Source: Acrocarpospora macrocephala (GTDB taxonomy: Bacteria; Actinomycetota; Actinomycetes; Streptosporangiales; Streptosporangiaceae). Taken from it: a DNA stretch of 64,000 nucleotides. Within the stretch, counting starts at the first letter, position 1, and each line of letters starts with the position of its first letter. This document shows, piece by piece, positions 31,864 through 39,779 of the stretch. Below the pieces are notes generated by a model, which had not been told where the DNA came from, searched no databases, and saw only the letters and a program-made list of their open reading frames with translations. A program made the translations under genes and the position numbers. Location of the stretch: NCBI RefSeq assembly GCF_009687865.1, contig NZ_BLAE01000055.1:1-64000 (forward strand), in the 5' to 3' direction.

Positions 31864-34800
31864 GCCGCACCGCACCTGCGCGATGGCGTCGGCTCGGGCG
31901 AGCGCGACGCCATTCGCGTACGCCCGTCCGTAGGCGGTCTCGCCCAGGACGGTGGCCAGGTGGCCGGAGACTCTGACCACTTCGGTGTTGAGCCGGTCCG
32001 CCGCCCCGCGCAGCTGCTCGGTCGCCCCGAGCGTCACCGCGCCCCGGGCGGGCTCGCCACGCCTGGCCTGGACAGCCGCCGCGGCGACCCCCACCCTGGC
32101 CAGCACGGGCATATCCTTCGCGATCATGGTCAGGTTGGCCGCCTGGTCGACGAGCTCCGCCGCTGCCTCCAGGTCGCCCATCTCCACGGCCAGGTGGGCC
32201 CGGGACGTCAGGATCAGCGCCCGGAACTGCGGCGCGAGCAGTCGCATCTCGTTCAGGCCTGTCACTTCGGCGACGGCCAGGTCGTACTGGCGGGCGGCCT
32301 CGTCCAGATCGCCGAGCCAGCGGGCGATATCCCCCAGACCAAGGCGGGCGAAGACGACATTGCGCACCGTCCACTCCCGCATGTCGTGCACCGCCATCTC
32401 CTCCAGCTCGGCCCGCGCCCGGGCCACGTCCCCCTTCTGGGCCCGCACCTGGGCCAGCCAGATCCGCTGGTGCCCGGCGTCGTCGTCGGGGCTGAGCTGG
32501 CGGACCAGGGTGATCGCCTCCTCCAGGGCGGCGATGGCGCCGTCGAAGTCGCCGGACACCAGCAGCACGTCGGCCAGCGAGGTGAGCGCGTGCCCGAGGC
32601 CCCACCGTTCGCCGATCTCGCGGTAGAGGGTGACGGCCACCGTCAGATCGACGTGCATGCCCGAGCGGTCGCCGTCGTTCTCGCGGATGAAGGCGCGGAG
32701 CAGGTGCAGGGTCGCCCGGGCCCAGGGGTCGGGGTGGTCGAGTAGTGCGCCGATGCGCTCCAGGCCGCGCGCGGTGTCGTCGGTGAACAGGGCGAGAGCC
32801 GGTTCGATCAGCAGGAGCAGCGGATGGCTCCCCTCCGTGCCAGACAGACCGGCGAGCTCCTCGAGCTCCTCGATGGTGTTGGCGAGCTTGGCGAAGTTGG
32901 CCGAGACCGCGGAGTTGATCAGATAGAGCGCGGTGGCGATCTGGCGGGCCGCCGCGGGAGCTTCGCCGGGGACGTCGAGAGCGAGCCGCAGCCAGCCCGC
33001 GGATTCGCTGCGTTTACCGCGGATCAACCAGAACTGGCTGAGCGCGGCGCCGAGCCGTACCGCCGTGTCGGCGTCGCCGCGGTCGGCGGCGAAGTGCAGG
33101 GCGGCGAGCAGGTTGGCGTGTTCGGTGTCCAGGGTGGTGATCCAGGTCATCTGGTCGCCGCCCCGCAGGTGCGGCTCCGCGGTCTCGGCGAGGTCCAGGA
33201 AGTACGCGGCGTGCGCGGCCCGGGTTTCGACCAGGTCGCCGGATTCGGCCAGGCGCTCCAGCGCGTACTCCCGGATGGTTTCCAGCATGCGGTAGCGGGG
33301 GCCTTCGACGAGCTGGAGCAGCGACTTGTCGACGAGGGCGGCGACCAGGTCGAGCGTGCCGCCCAGGGATTCGGCGGCGGCCACCGTGAATCCGGCCGGG
33401 AAGACGGCCAGCCGGGCCACCAGCCGCCGCTCCGCGCCGGTGAGCAGGTCCCAGCTCCAGGCGACGACCGCGCGCAACGTCTGGTGCCGGGCCATCGCGG
33501 TACGGCTTCCGCCGGTCAGGAGCCGGAACCGGTCGTCCAGGCGGGCGGCGACCTGCTCGACAGTAAGGACGCGGAGCCGGGCGGCGGCCAGTTCGATGGC
33601 CAGCGGGAGGCCGTCCAGGCGGCCGCAGATCTCGATCACGTGGCCGGTGTTGGCGGGGGTGAGCGCGAAGCCCGGCGAGACGGCGGCGGCCCGGTCGGCG
33701 AAGAGCCGGACGGCGGGGCCGAGGTCGTCGGCGGTGGGCAGGCGGAGCGGCGGGATGGGGTAGAGCGTCTCGCCGAGGATGCCCAGAGGTTCCCTGCTGG
33801 TGGCCAGGACGCGCAGGCGCGGGCAGCGGCCGAGGATCTCGTCGGCGAGGCGGGCCACCGCGTCCACGACGTGCTCGCAGTTGTCGAGCAGCAGCACGGT
33901 CTCGGCGCCGGACAGCGTCTCGACCAGGCGGGCCATCGAGTCGTCCTTGGCGCCGCCGCTATAGGCCGGGCCGAGCGTGCCCAGCACGGCCTGCGGCACG
34001 TCGGCCGGATTGGTCACGGGGGCGAGTTCGACCAGCCAGGCGGCCTGGGGCAGCCCGGCGGCGACGGTGACGGCGAGCCGGGTCTTGCCCGCGCCGCCGG
34101 GGCCGACGAGCGTGACCAGCCGATCCTGCCGGAGCCTGGCGCCGATCCAGGCGATCTCGTCGTCCCTGCCGACGAAGCTGGTCAGCGCGGTACGGAGATT
34201 CCCCCGCGACCGCCGTACGGGAGTGGCCGGGCCGCGCAGGACGGCGAGGTAGGTCTGCTGGAGCTCCTGCCCGGGGTCGACGCCGAGTTCGTCGGCGAGC
34301 AGCCGCCGGAACTCGTCGTAGCCCGCCAGCGCCTCGGCCTGCCGTCCTTCCGCGCAGAGCGCGCGCATGAGCAGGCCGCGAAGCCGCTCCCGCAGGGGAT
34401 GCTTGGCGGCGAGTTCGGCCACGTCGGCGGCGAGCCCGGCCGGGGAGCCGAGCGCGAGCCGGGCTTCGATGCGGTCCTCGGTGGCCGACAGCCAGGACTC
34501 GTCCAACCGGCTGATCGCCGCGTCCACGAAGGGCGCCTCGGCGAGATCCGCCAGCGGACGCCCGCGCCACAGCCCGAGCGCGTCGTCGAGCCGCGCCAAG
34601 GCCGTGCCCGGATCCCCCGCCTCCAGGCATCGCCGCCCTTCCCTGGCGAGCCGCTCGAACTTGTACAGATCCACGTCGTCCCTGGGCACGTCCAGGCGGT
34701 AGCCACCCGGCGCGGACCGCAGCGGCTCCGCCCGCGGCAGCGCCCTGCGCAGCCGGGATACCAGCGACTGGAGCGCGTTGGCCCGGTCCGCCGGCGCCGC

Positions 34801-34956
34801 CTCGCCCCACAGCGCCTCGGTGAGCTGGTCCAGCGTCACGACCCGCCCGGCGTCGATGGCCAACCGGACCAGCAGGGCCCGCAACCTGGCCCCGCCGATC
34901 GTCGACACCTCGCCCCCGGCGACCACTTCGAGCGGCCCGAGGATGCTCACTCGCAT
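31801..34956 (-). CDS. AfsR/SARP-like regulator with BTAD, NB-ARC-type ATPase and TPR
   Basis: A 1051-residue regulator. Residues 1-90 are a winged-helix OmpR-like DNA-binding domain (SILGPLEVVAGGE, LRALLVRLAID, LWGEAAP). Residues 95-245 are the bacterial transcriptional activator domain (LYKFERLAREGRRCLEAGD, ending DELGVDPGQELQ). A STAND-type ATPase follows (VGPGGAGKT near 283, VLLLDNCEH, LATSREPLG), and the C-terminal 400 residues hold TPR-like helices. The ATG at 34956 begins the domain exactly; the open frame continues upstream without coding sense. Family members activate secondary metabolism. The target may be the adjacent exporter or aldo/keto reductase gene (inference). Confidence 0.9.
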   Translation of the reverse strand: MRVSILGPLEVVAGGEVSTIGGARLRALLVRLAIDAGRVVTLDQLTEALWGEAAPADRANALQSLVSRLRRALPRAEPLRSAPGGYRLDVPRDDVDLYKFERLAREGRRCLEAGDPGTALARLDDALGLWRGRPLADLAEAPFVDAAISRLDESWLSATEDRIEARLALGSPAGLAADVAELAAKHPLRERLRGLLMRALCAEGRQAEALAGYDEFRRLLADELGVDPGQELQQTYLAVLRGPATPVRRSRGNLRTALTSFVGRDDEIAWIGARLRQDRLVTLVGPGGAGKTRLAVTVAAGLPQAAWLVELAPVTNPADVPQAVLGTLGPAYSGGAKDDSMARLVETLSGAETVLLLDNCEHVVDAVARLADEILGRCPRLRVLATSREPLGILGETLYPIPPLRLPTADDLGPAVRLFADRAAAVSPGFALTPANTGHVIEICGRLDGLPLAIELAAARLRVLTVEQVAARLDDRFRLLTGGSRTAMARHQTLRAVVAWSWDLLTGAERRLVARLAVFPAGFTVAAAESLGGTLDLVAALVDKSLLQLVEGPRYRMLETIREYALERLAESGDLVETRAAHAAYFLDLAETAEPHLRGGDQMTWITTLDTEHANLLAALHFAADRGDADTAVRLGAALSQFWLIRGKRSESAGWLRLALDVPGEAPAAARQIATALYLINSAVSANFAKLANTIEELEELAGLSGTEGSHPLLLLIEPALALFTDDTARGLERIGALLDHPDPWARATLHLLRAFIRENDGDRSGMHVDLTVAVTLYREIGERWGLGHALTSLADVLLVSGDFDGAIAALEEAITLVRQLSPDDDAGHQRIWLAQVRAQKGDVARARAELEEMAVHDMREWTVRNVVFARLGLGDIARWLGDLDEAARQYDLAVAEVTGLNEMRLLAPQFRALILTSRAHLAVEMGDLEAAAELVDQAANLTMIAKDMPVLARVGVAAAAVQARRGEPARGAVTLGATEQLRGAADRLNTEVVRVSGHLATVLGETAYGRAYANGVALARADAIAQVRCGSSPAAVGAHGEWRENGQQQH

Positions 34957-34996
34957 ACCAGCCACTCTGCCACTCGATGGGGATAGGGCGGGCAGC

Positions 34997-35027
34997 TTGA
35001 CCTGGAGCCCACTCCAGTTGGCAAGGT
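34997..35027 (+). promoter_or_regulatory. MerR-type promoter with 19-bp spacer
   Basis: TTGACC (34997-35002) is followed after 19 bases by CAAGGT (35022-35027). The spacer holds the dyad CTGGAG-CCCA-CTCCAG (35002-35017). A stretched spacer with a central dyad is the hallmark of MerR-family activation. It faces the aldo/keto reductase gene. Confidence 0.7.
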
Positions 35028-35034
35028 GGGACGT

Positions 35035-35895
35035 ATGAGAACGCGAGAGATCGGTACCGTGAGTGTCAGCGCCATTGGTCTTGGCGCGATGCCCATGTCG
35101 GTTCTGGGGCATATGCCGGATGAAGCCCAGTCGGTAAGGACCGTGCACGCCGCGCTGGACGCGGGAGTGACGTTGATCGACACCGCGGACGCGTACACGC
35201 CCTCGCATCGCGAAGTCGGGCACAACGAGCGGATCATCGCAACGGCGCTGGCGTCCTGGGGTGGCGACACCGACGATGTGCTGGTCGCGACCAAGGGCGG
35301 GCACACCCGGGTGGCCGGGGGCGGTTGGGGGTTGAACGGGAGTCCCATGTACCTGCGGGAGGCTTGTGAGAGGTCGCTCAAGGCGCTGGGTGTGGACAGC
35401 ATCGCGCTTTATCAGCATCACCGGCCCGATCCTTCGGTGCCGTACGCGGAGAGTATCGGCGCGTTGAAGGAGCTCCTGGAGGCGGGGAAGATCCGGGCCG
35501 CCGGAATCTCGAACGCGAATCCGGCGCAGATCCGGGAGGCGGCGGAGATCCTCGGGCCGGGTCTGGTGAGCGTGCAGAACGAGTATTCGCCCCGGTTCCG
35601 GAGCAGCGAGCCGGAGATCGATGTGTGCGAGGAGCTGAACCTGGCGTTCCTGCCCTGGTCGCCGCTGGGCGGGATGGGGTCGGCGCGGCAGCTGGGCAGC
35701 GCGCACGCCGCCTTCGGCGAGATCGCGGACGCGCACGGGGTGTCGCCGCAGCGGGTCTGCCTGGCGTGGATGCTGGCGCGCAGCCCGATCGTGATCCCGA
35801 TTCCGGGGTCCAGCCACCCGGACACGATCACGGACTCGCTGGGCGCGCTCGACCTGGAGCTCACCCCGGAGGAATTGGCTCGTTTGAGCGGATAA
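35035..35895 (+). CDS. Aldo/keto reductase
   Basis: A 286-residue NADPH-dependent reductase of the AKR superfamily. The tetrad is visible as D49 and Y54 (LIDTADAY), K87 (VATKGG) and a His in LYQHHRPD near 125. The C-terminal IPIPGSSHPD binds the cofactor phosphate region. Start ATG 35035 has AAGGTGGG seven bases upstream. Transcription probably starts from the MerR-type promoter just before it, so an inducer sensed by a MerR protein encoded elsewhere may control it. The substrate is likely an aldehyde or ketone, unspecified. Confidence 0.93.
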   Translation: MRTREIGTVSVSAIGLGAMPMSVLGHMPDEAQSVRTVHAALDAGVTLIDTADAYTPSHREVGHNERIIATALASWGGDTDDVLVATKGGHTRVAGGGWGLNGSPMYLREACERSLKALGVDSIALYQHHRPDPSVPYAESIGALKELLEAGKIRAAGISNANPAQIREAAEILGPGLVSVQNEYSPRFRSSEPEIDVCEELNLAFLPWSPLGGMGSARQLGSAHAAFGEIADAHGVSPQRVCLAWMLARSPIVIPIPGSSHPDTITDSLGALDLELTPEELARLSG

Positions 35896-35904
35896 TCAAA
35901 CCCT

Positions 35905-37080
35905 ATGGATCCAGTACGGCACAGCGTCCGCGCCCTTCTGTTCGACGGCGAGGAGCTTGTCCTGTTCAGGCGGGATAAAGCGGGACGCGAGCCGTACTGG
36001 ATCACGCCGGGTGGGGGAATCGAGAAGACGGACGCCTCCCCGGAGGCGGCGCTACGACGGGAACTCGAAGAGGAACTCGGCGCGACCGCCGGCCCGGTCG
36101 TGCCGGTGTTCTCGCGGGTCGAACCCGGTTATCGGAGCACGGTCTACGTGGCCCGCCTGGTCGAGATGGATCTGTCCCGCCGGAACGAACACGACAACAG
36201 CGGCCACGAAATCCAGCGCATTCACCCCGAGGACGTCGGCACGGTGAACTTCGTCCCGGCGGAGTTGCGCGAGTTCGTCATCGAGAACGCCGCCGTCCTC
36301 CCCTCGCTGGTGGACGCGCGGCGACGATATCGCCCGGTCGTGGACGTGCACGTCCTGCTGTTCGACGGGGATCGTGTGCTGCTCGGGCTGCGTCACGACA
36401 CCGGCTACGCGGACGGCGAGTGGGGCGCGATGCCCTCCGGCCATCTCGACGAGGGCGAATCGGTGCTCGCCGCCGGAGCGCGCGAAGCCAGGGAAGAACT
36501 CGGAATCGAGGTCGGCGAACTCGATGTCGTCCACGTCATGCACCACCGCAACCCAGGCTGCGCAAGCCGCATCGGCTTCTTCCTCGTCGCGCGGTCCTGG
36601 TCAGGCACCCCCATAAACGCAGAACCCGATAAATGCGAAAAAATCGCCTGGTTTCCGGTGTCGGAGCTCCCAGCAAACACGCTTCCAGCCGTCGTCGCGG
36701 GCATCCAAGCCCAAGGGGGGTTCTCTCTGCACGGCTGGGAGCGGCCCGAACTGGCCGAATTGCGGGACGAAGCGGCGCGATCCAAATGCGAGGAACTGAC
36801 CGTGGCCGTTCTCGCGGCGGTCGACGGTGGCGTGTTGATGATCTCGGACGCGGAGAACGATCGGCTGCCGTCCACGATCGTGCGGCCGGGTGAGAGTCTG
36901 GAGCAAGCGATCGCGCGCCTGCATCCTGGACCGCCGAGCTACGCGGGCGCCGCCGACTACGTGAGCTCGACGGGAGTCACCGGCAGAAGGTTCGTCTTCA
37001 CGGTGACGCCCCCGCCGGACAGCGTCCCCAAAGGTCTGCGCATGCCCGCCCGCGACCGCGCGCTCATCGAGTCCTGGTGA
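35905..37080 (+). CDS. Multi-Nudix protein
   Basis: A 391-residue protein with two Nudix domains and perhaps a third decayed one. The first (1-130) has PGGGIEKTDASPEAALRREL followed by EEELG, a Nudix box with extra residues before the first Glu. The second (145-280) has the exact box GHLDEGESVLAAGAREAREE then LG near 179-200. Residues 295-380 again read as a Nudix-like strand order (VAVLAAVDGGVLMI, RPGESLEQAIARL) but lack the catalytic REXXEE. It starts ten bases after the aldo/keto reductase and may share its promoter. Substrates are unknown nucleoside-diphosphate derivatives. Confidence 0.88.
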   Translation: MDPVRHSVRALLFDGEELVLFRRDKAGREPYWITPGGGIEKTDASPEAALRRELEEELGATAGPVVPVFSRVEPGYRSTVYVARLVEMDLSRRNEHDNSGHEIQRIHPEDVGTVNFVPAELREFVIENAAVLPSLVDARRRYRPVVDVHVLLFDGDRVLLGLRHDTGYADGEWGAMPSGHLDEGESVLAAGAREAREELGIEVGELDVVHVMHHRNPGCASRIGFFLVARSWSGTPINAEPDKCEKIAWFPVSELPANTLPAVVAGIQAQGGFSLHGWERPELAELRDEAARSKCEELTVAVLAAVDGGVLMISDAENDRLPSTIVRPGESLEQAIARLHPGPPSYAGAADYVSSTGVTGRRFVFTVTPPPDSVPKGLRMPARDRALIESW

Positions 37081-37456
37081 GCTCCACATGCCCTTCGGTC
37101 GTATGCCAGTAGTCCCGTGACTCCGTGACCAGGCCCTCGTCGTCGAAGGTCACGAAGACGCACCCGGCCAGCGTGACCGGCTGACCGTCCTCGTTGGCAT
37201 GGACGAGGAACTCCACCGCCGCCGTACGCCCGTCCACCAGGGGTTCGCCGAACCGTACCTGGACGATCTCTTCGGAGGCGAAGGACCAGGCCAGGTATTC
37301 GGTCAGTTCGGTCTTGCCCTGGTGAACCGGGCGGAACGGCATCGAGCGGTGCACGCAGGTGTCGGCGTACAGCGCGGCGAGCAGAGCGGTGTCGTGGGTG
37401 GTCCAGCCTATTTGCCAGGTACGGGCGAAACGGCCGGCTGCCTCTCGGGGATCCAT
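37064..37456 (-). CDS. SnoaL-like/NTF2-fold protein
   Basis: A 130-residue NTF2-fold protein: FARTWQIGWTTHDTALLAAL at the N-terminal helix, YADTCVHRSMPF, EYLAWSFASEE and the C-terminal strands GCVFVTFDDEGLVTESRDYW. Members are small pocket proteins, some isomerases or hydratases. The last 17 bases overlap the convergent Nudix gene, and the start overlaps the upstream membrane protein gene by 49 bases, so the two reverse-strand genes are probably co-transcribed. Confidence 0.85.
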   Translation of the reverse strand: MDPREAAGRFARTWQIGWTTHDTALLAALYADTCVHRSMPFRPVHQGKTELTEYLAWSFASEEIVQVRFGEPLVDGRTAAVEFLVHANEDGQPVTLAGCVFVTFDDEGLVTESRDYWHTTEGHVELTRTR

Positions 37457-37860
37457 CGGGTTATGACACCACGACGGGCCTCGATCCACAGCGCCGCGCC
37501 GGTGATCAGCGCGCCCGCGCCCTCCCAGAGGCCGACGCCGAGGAACTCCGCCGGCGCGGCTTCGGTGATGACGAGGATGGTGAAAACCGTACAGGTGAGC
37601 AGACGGAACGGAACCGTCCACAGGTAGAACGATCGGAACTCAGATGCGGCGGCGAAAACGTAATAAATCCCCATATTGATGGCTGCCATTGAGGAGGCCG
37701 CCATGTACACGAGGGTGTAATCGCCAGGAGCGCGCTGGTCAAGCGCCTCGAAGCCCAGCATGCCGAGCAGGGTTGACGGGGAAAGAAGGCCCAGGATACC
37801 GAGGGCGAAAGCGAGTATGCCGAAAACGGCCATGGTCCAGCCCGAAGATGATCGGGGCAC
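37408..37860 (-). CDS. Four-helix membrane protein
   Basis: A 150-residue protein with four hydrophobic helices (MAVFGILAFALGILGLLSP, an AASSMAAINMGIYYVFA helix, LLTCTVFTILVI and GLWEGAGALITGAALW). I start at GTG 37860, which has GGAG five bases upstream; ATG 37830 is an alternative. No family name is assigned. It is the first gene of a short operon with the NTF2-fold gene and is divergent from the sensor kinase. Confidence 0.7.
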   Translation of the reverse strand: MPRSSSGWTMAVFGILAFALGILGLLSPSTLLGMLGFEALDQRAPGDYTLVYMAASSMAAINMGIYYVFAAASEFRSFYLWTVPFRLLTCTVFTILVITEAAPAEFLGVGLWEGAGALITGAALWIEARRGVITRWIPERQPAVSPVPGK

Positions 37861-37932
37861 GAGCGCTCCAATGGGTGTAGCCTCAGCGATGATCTCTGGG
37901 GGTGCATTCCACCACAAACTGTCAGGGACGGT

Positions 37933-39744
37933 ATGCGTACTCGACCCATCCGGTTCCAGGTTGTGATCCTGGTCGTTCCCGCACTGGTCGCACTGATCGC
38001 CCTCTGGGCGTTCGCCGCCGGTATCACTGGCGTGGACGGCATGCGGCTCCTCCAGATCAACTCGCTGGTCAACGCGATCGCCACGCCCTCCGAGCAGGTG
38101 GTGATCGAGCTCCAGCACGAGCGCCTGCTCACGGTCGCCGGCAGCCCGCTGGAAAAGCAGCGCGCCCAGACCGACGCCGCCGTCGGCACCTTCCGGAAGC
38201 TGGCCGGCGACCTGGAGGTCGACGAGAAGCTCAAACCCCACGTGACCGCGGTCTTCGACGAGCTCGACGGCCTGGACGAGATCCGCGCCCAGGCCGACCA
38301 GGGCGACACCCGGCTGCACGTGATCGAGGCCTACAACGGAATCGTGGACGTCACCTTCCGGATGTACGACACGATGATCCTGGTCCCCGACACCGGCATC
38401 TACCGCCAGGCCCGCGCGGTCACCTCGCTCGGCCAGGCCAAGGAGCTGCTGGCCCGCCAGCGCGCCCTGATCGTCGGCGGCCTCGACCCGGCCGCCCGCG
38501 CCGCGTTCAACCAGGCCTCCGCCACCCGCCGCTTCCAGTACGGCAAGGCCCTGGCCGAACTCGACGCCGAACTCGCCGCGCCGTACGCGCCCACCCAGGC
38601 CCAGGCCAACTTCCTGGCCCTGGAGGACAAGGTCGCGGCCGGCACCGCACCCCCGGACGCCCAGGTGGTCGTGGACCTCTACTGGACCGAGGTGGAGCGC
38701 AACCAGGTCGCCTCGGTGGACCGCCTGGTGGCCCGGGTCACCCCGGCCGCCATCGGCGTGCTGCTGCGGGTGGGCCTGGCGGGCGGCCTAGGCCTGGTCG
38801 CCATCGTGATGACCGTGATCATCTGCGTCCGGTTCACCCGCCGCCTGACCCGCGAGCTCACCCAGCTCCGCACCGCCGCGCTCAACCTGGCCCACGTGCG
38901 GCTGCCGCGCGCCGTCGACCAGCTCCAGCAGGGCCAGGAGATCGAGGAGCCCGGCGAGGTCCCGGCCATGCCGGACGCCATCCTGGAGATCGAGCACGTC
39001 GGCAAGGCCCTCAACACGGTGCAGAGCACCGCCATCGAGGCCGCCGCCGGCCAGGTGCGGCTGCGCAAGGGCGTCGGCATGGTCTTCCTCAACCTGGCCA
39101 GGCGCAGCCAGTCGCTGCTGCACAAGCAGCTCACCCAGTTGGACACGATGGAGCGCCGCGAGGAGGATCCGGAGGCCCTGGAGGACCTGTTCCGCCTGGA
39201 CCACCTGACCACCCGCATGCGCCGCCACGCGGAGAACCTGATCATCCTCTCCGACGCGGTCCCGGGCCGGGGCTGGCGCAAGCCGGTCCCGATCGTGGAC
39301 GTGGTCCGCGGCGCGCTCGCCGAGGTGGAGGACTACGGGCGGGTGACCGTGCTGCCGATGCCGTCGGTGTCGCTGTCGGGGGCTGCGGTCGCGGACGTGA
39401 TCCACCTGATCGCCGAGTTGCTGGAGAATGCGACGATCTTCTCGCCGCCGTACACGAAGGTCTACGTGCGGGCCGAGCCCGGGCGCGGCGGGGTGGTCGT
39501 GGAGGTGGAGGACCGGGGTCTGGGCATGAACGGCGCCGAGTTCGCGGCCATGAACGAGCGTCTGGCCGGGCCGATGGAGTTCGATCTCGCCGACAGCGAC
39601 CGGCTCGGCCTGTTCGTGGTGGGCCGCCTCGCCCACCGCAACCAGATCACGGTGAGCCTGCGCCCGTCCCCCTATGGCGGCACCACCGGGATCGTGGTCA
39701 TCCCCGAGTCGCTGATCGAACGCCCCGCGGCCATCGACGCCTGA
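37933..39744 (+). CDS. Sensor histidine kinase with NIT domain
   Basis: A 603-residue membrane kinase. It has a signal anchor (residues 8-30), an extracellular nitrate/nitrite-sensing-type helical domain (35-280; ELQHERLLTVAG is characteristic), a second membrane helix (280-305) and a HAMP-like linker. The kinase core has LDHLTTRMRRHAENLIIL at the His box, ELLENATIFSPP as N box, and DRGLGMN and GLFVVGRLAHR for ATP binding. This is the CvnA-like actinobacterial class that usually works with roadblock, DUF742 and GTPase partners. None of these partners follows here, which is unusual for a CvnA gene. Confidence 0.9.
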   Translation: MRTRPIRFQVVILVVPALVALIALWAFAAGITGVDGMRLLQINSLVNAIATPSEQVVIELQHERLLTVAGSPLEKQRAQTDAAVGTFRKLAGDLEVDEKLKPHVTAVFDELDGLDEIRAQADQGDTRLHVIEAYNGIVDVTFRMYDTMILVPDTGIYRQARAVTSLGQAKELLARQRALIVGGLDPAARAAFNQASATRRFQYGKALAELDAELAAPYAPTQAQANFLALEDKVAAGTAPPDAQVVVDLYWTEVERNQVASVDRLVARVTPAAIGVLLRVGLAGGLGLVAIVMTVIICVRFTRRLTRELTQLRTAALNLAHVRLPRAVDQLQQGQEIEEPGEVPAMPDAILEIEHVGKALNTVQSTAIEAAAGQVRLRKGVGMVFLNLARRSQSLLHKQLTQLDTMERREEDPEALEDLFRLDHLTTRMRRHAENLIILSDAVPGRGWRKPVPIVDVVRGALAEVEDYGRVTVLPMPSVSLSGAAVADVIHLIAELLENATIFSPPYTKVYVRAEPGRGGVVVEVEDRGLGMNGAEFAAMNERLAGPMEFDLADSDRLGLFVVGRLAHRNQITVSLRPSPYGGTTGIVVIPESLIERPAAIDA

Positions 39745-39773
39745 AGGCCTCGTACCGGGTACGAGGCCTTCAG
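39741..39773. terminator. Bidirectional terminator between convergent genes
   Basis: CTGAAGGCCTCGTACC and GGTACGAGGCCTTCAG are perfect complements around a single central G, so only the innermost bases are unpaired. The stem includes the stop codon of the kinase gene and ends six bases from the MMPL stop. Confidence 0.85.
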
Positions 39774-39779
39774 GGCGGG

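Noticed and set aside
34957-35817. Upstream extension of the BTAD regulator frame
   Set aside because: The conserved domain begins exactly at ATG 34956, and the extension is antisense to the aldo/keto reductase gene and its promoter.
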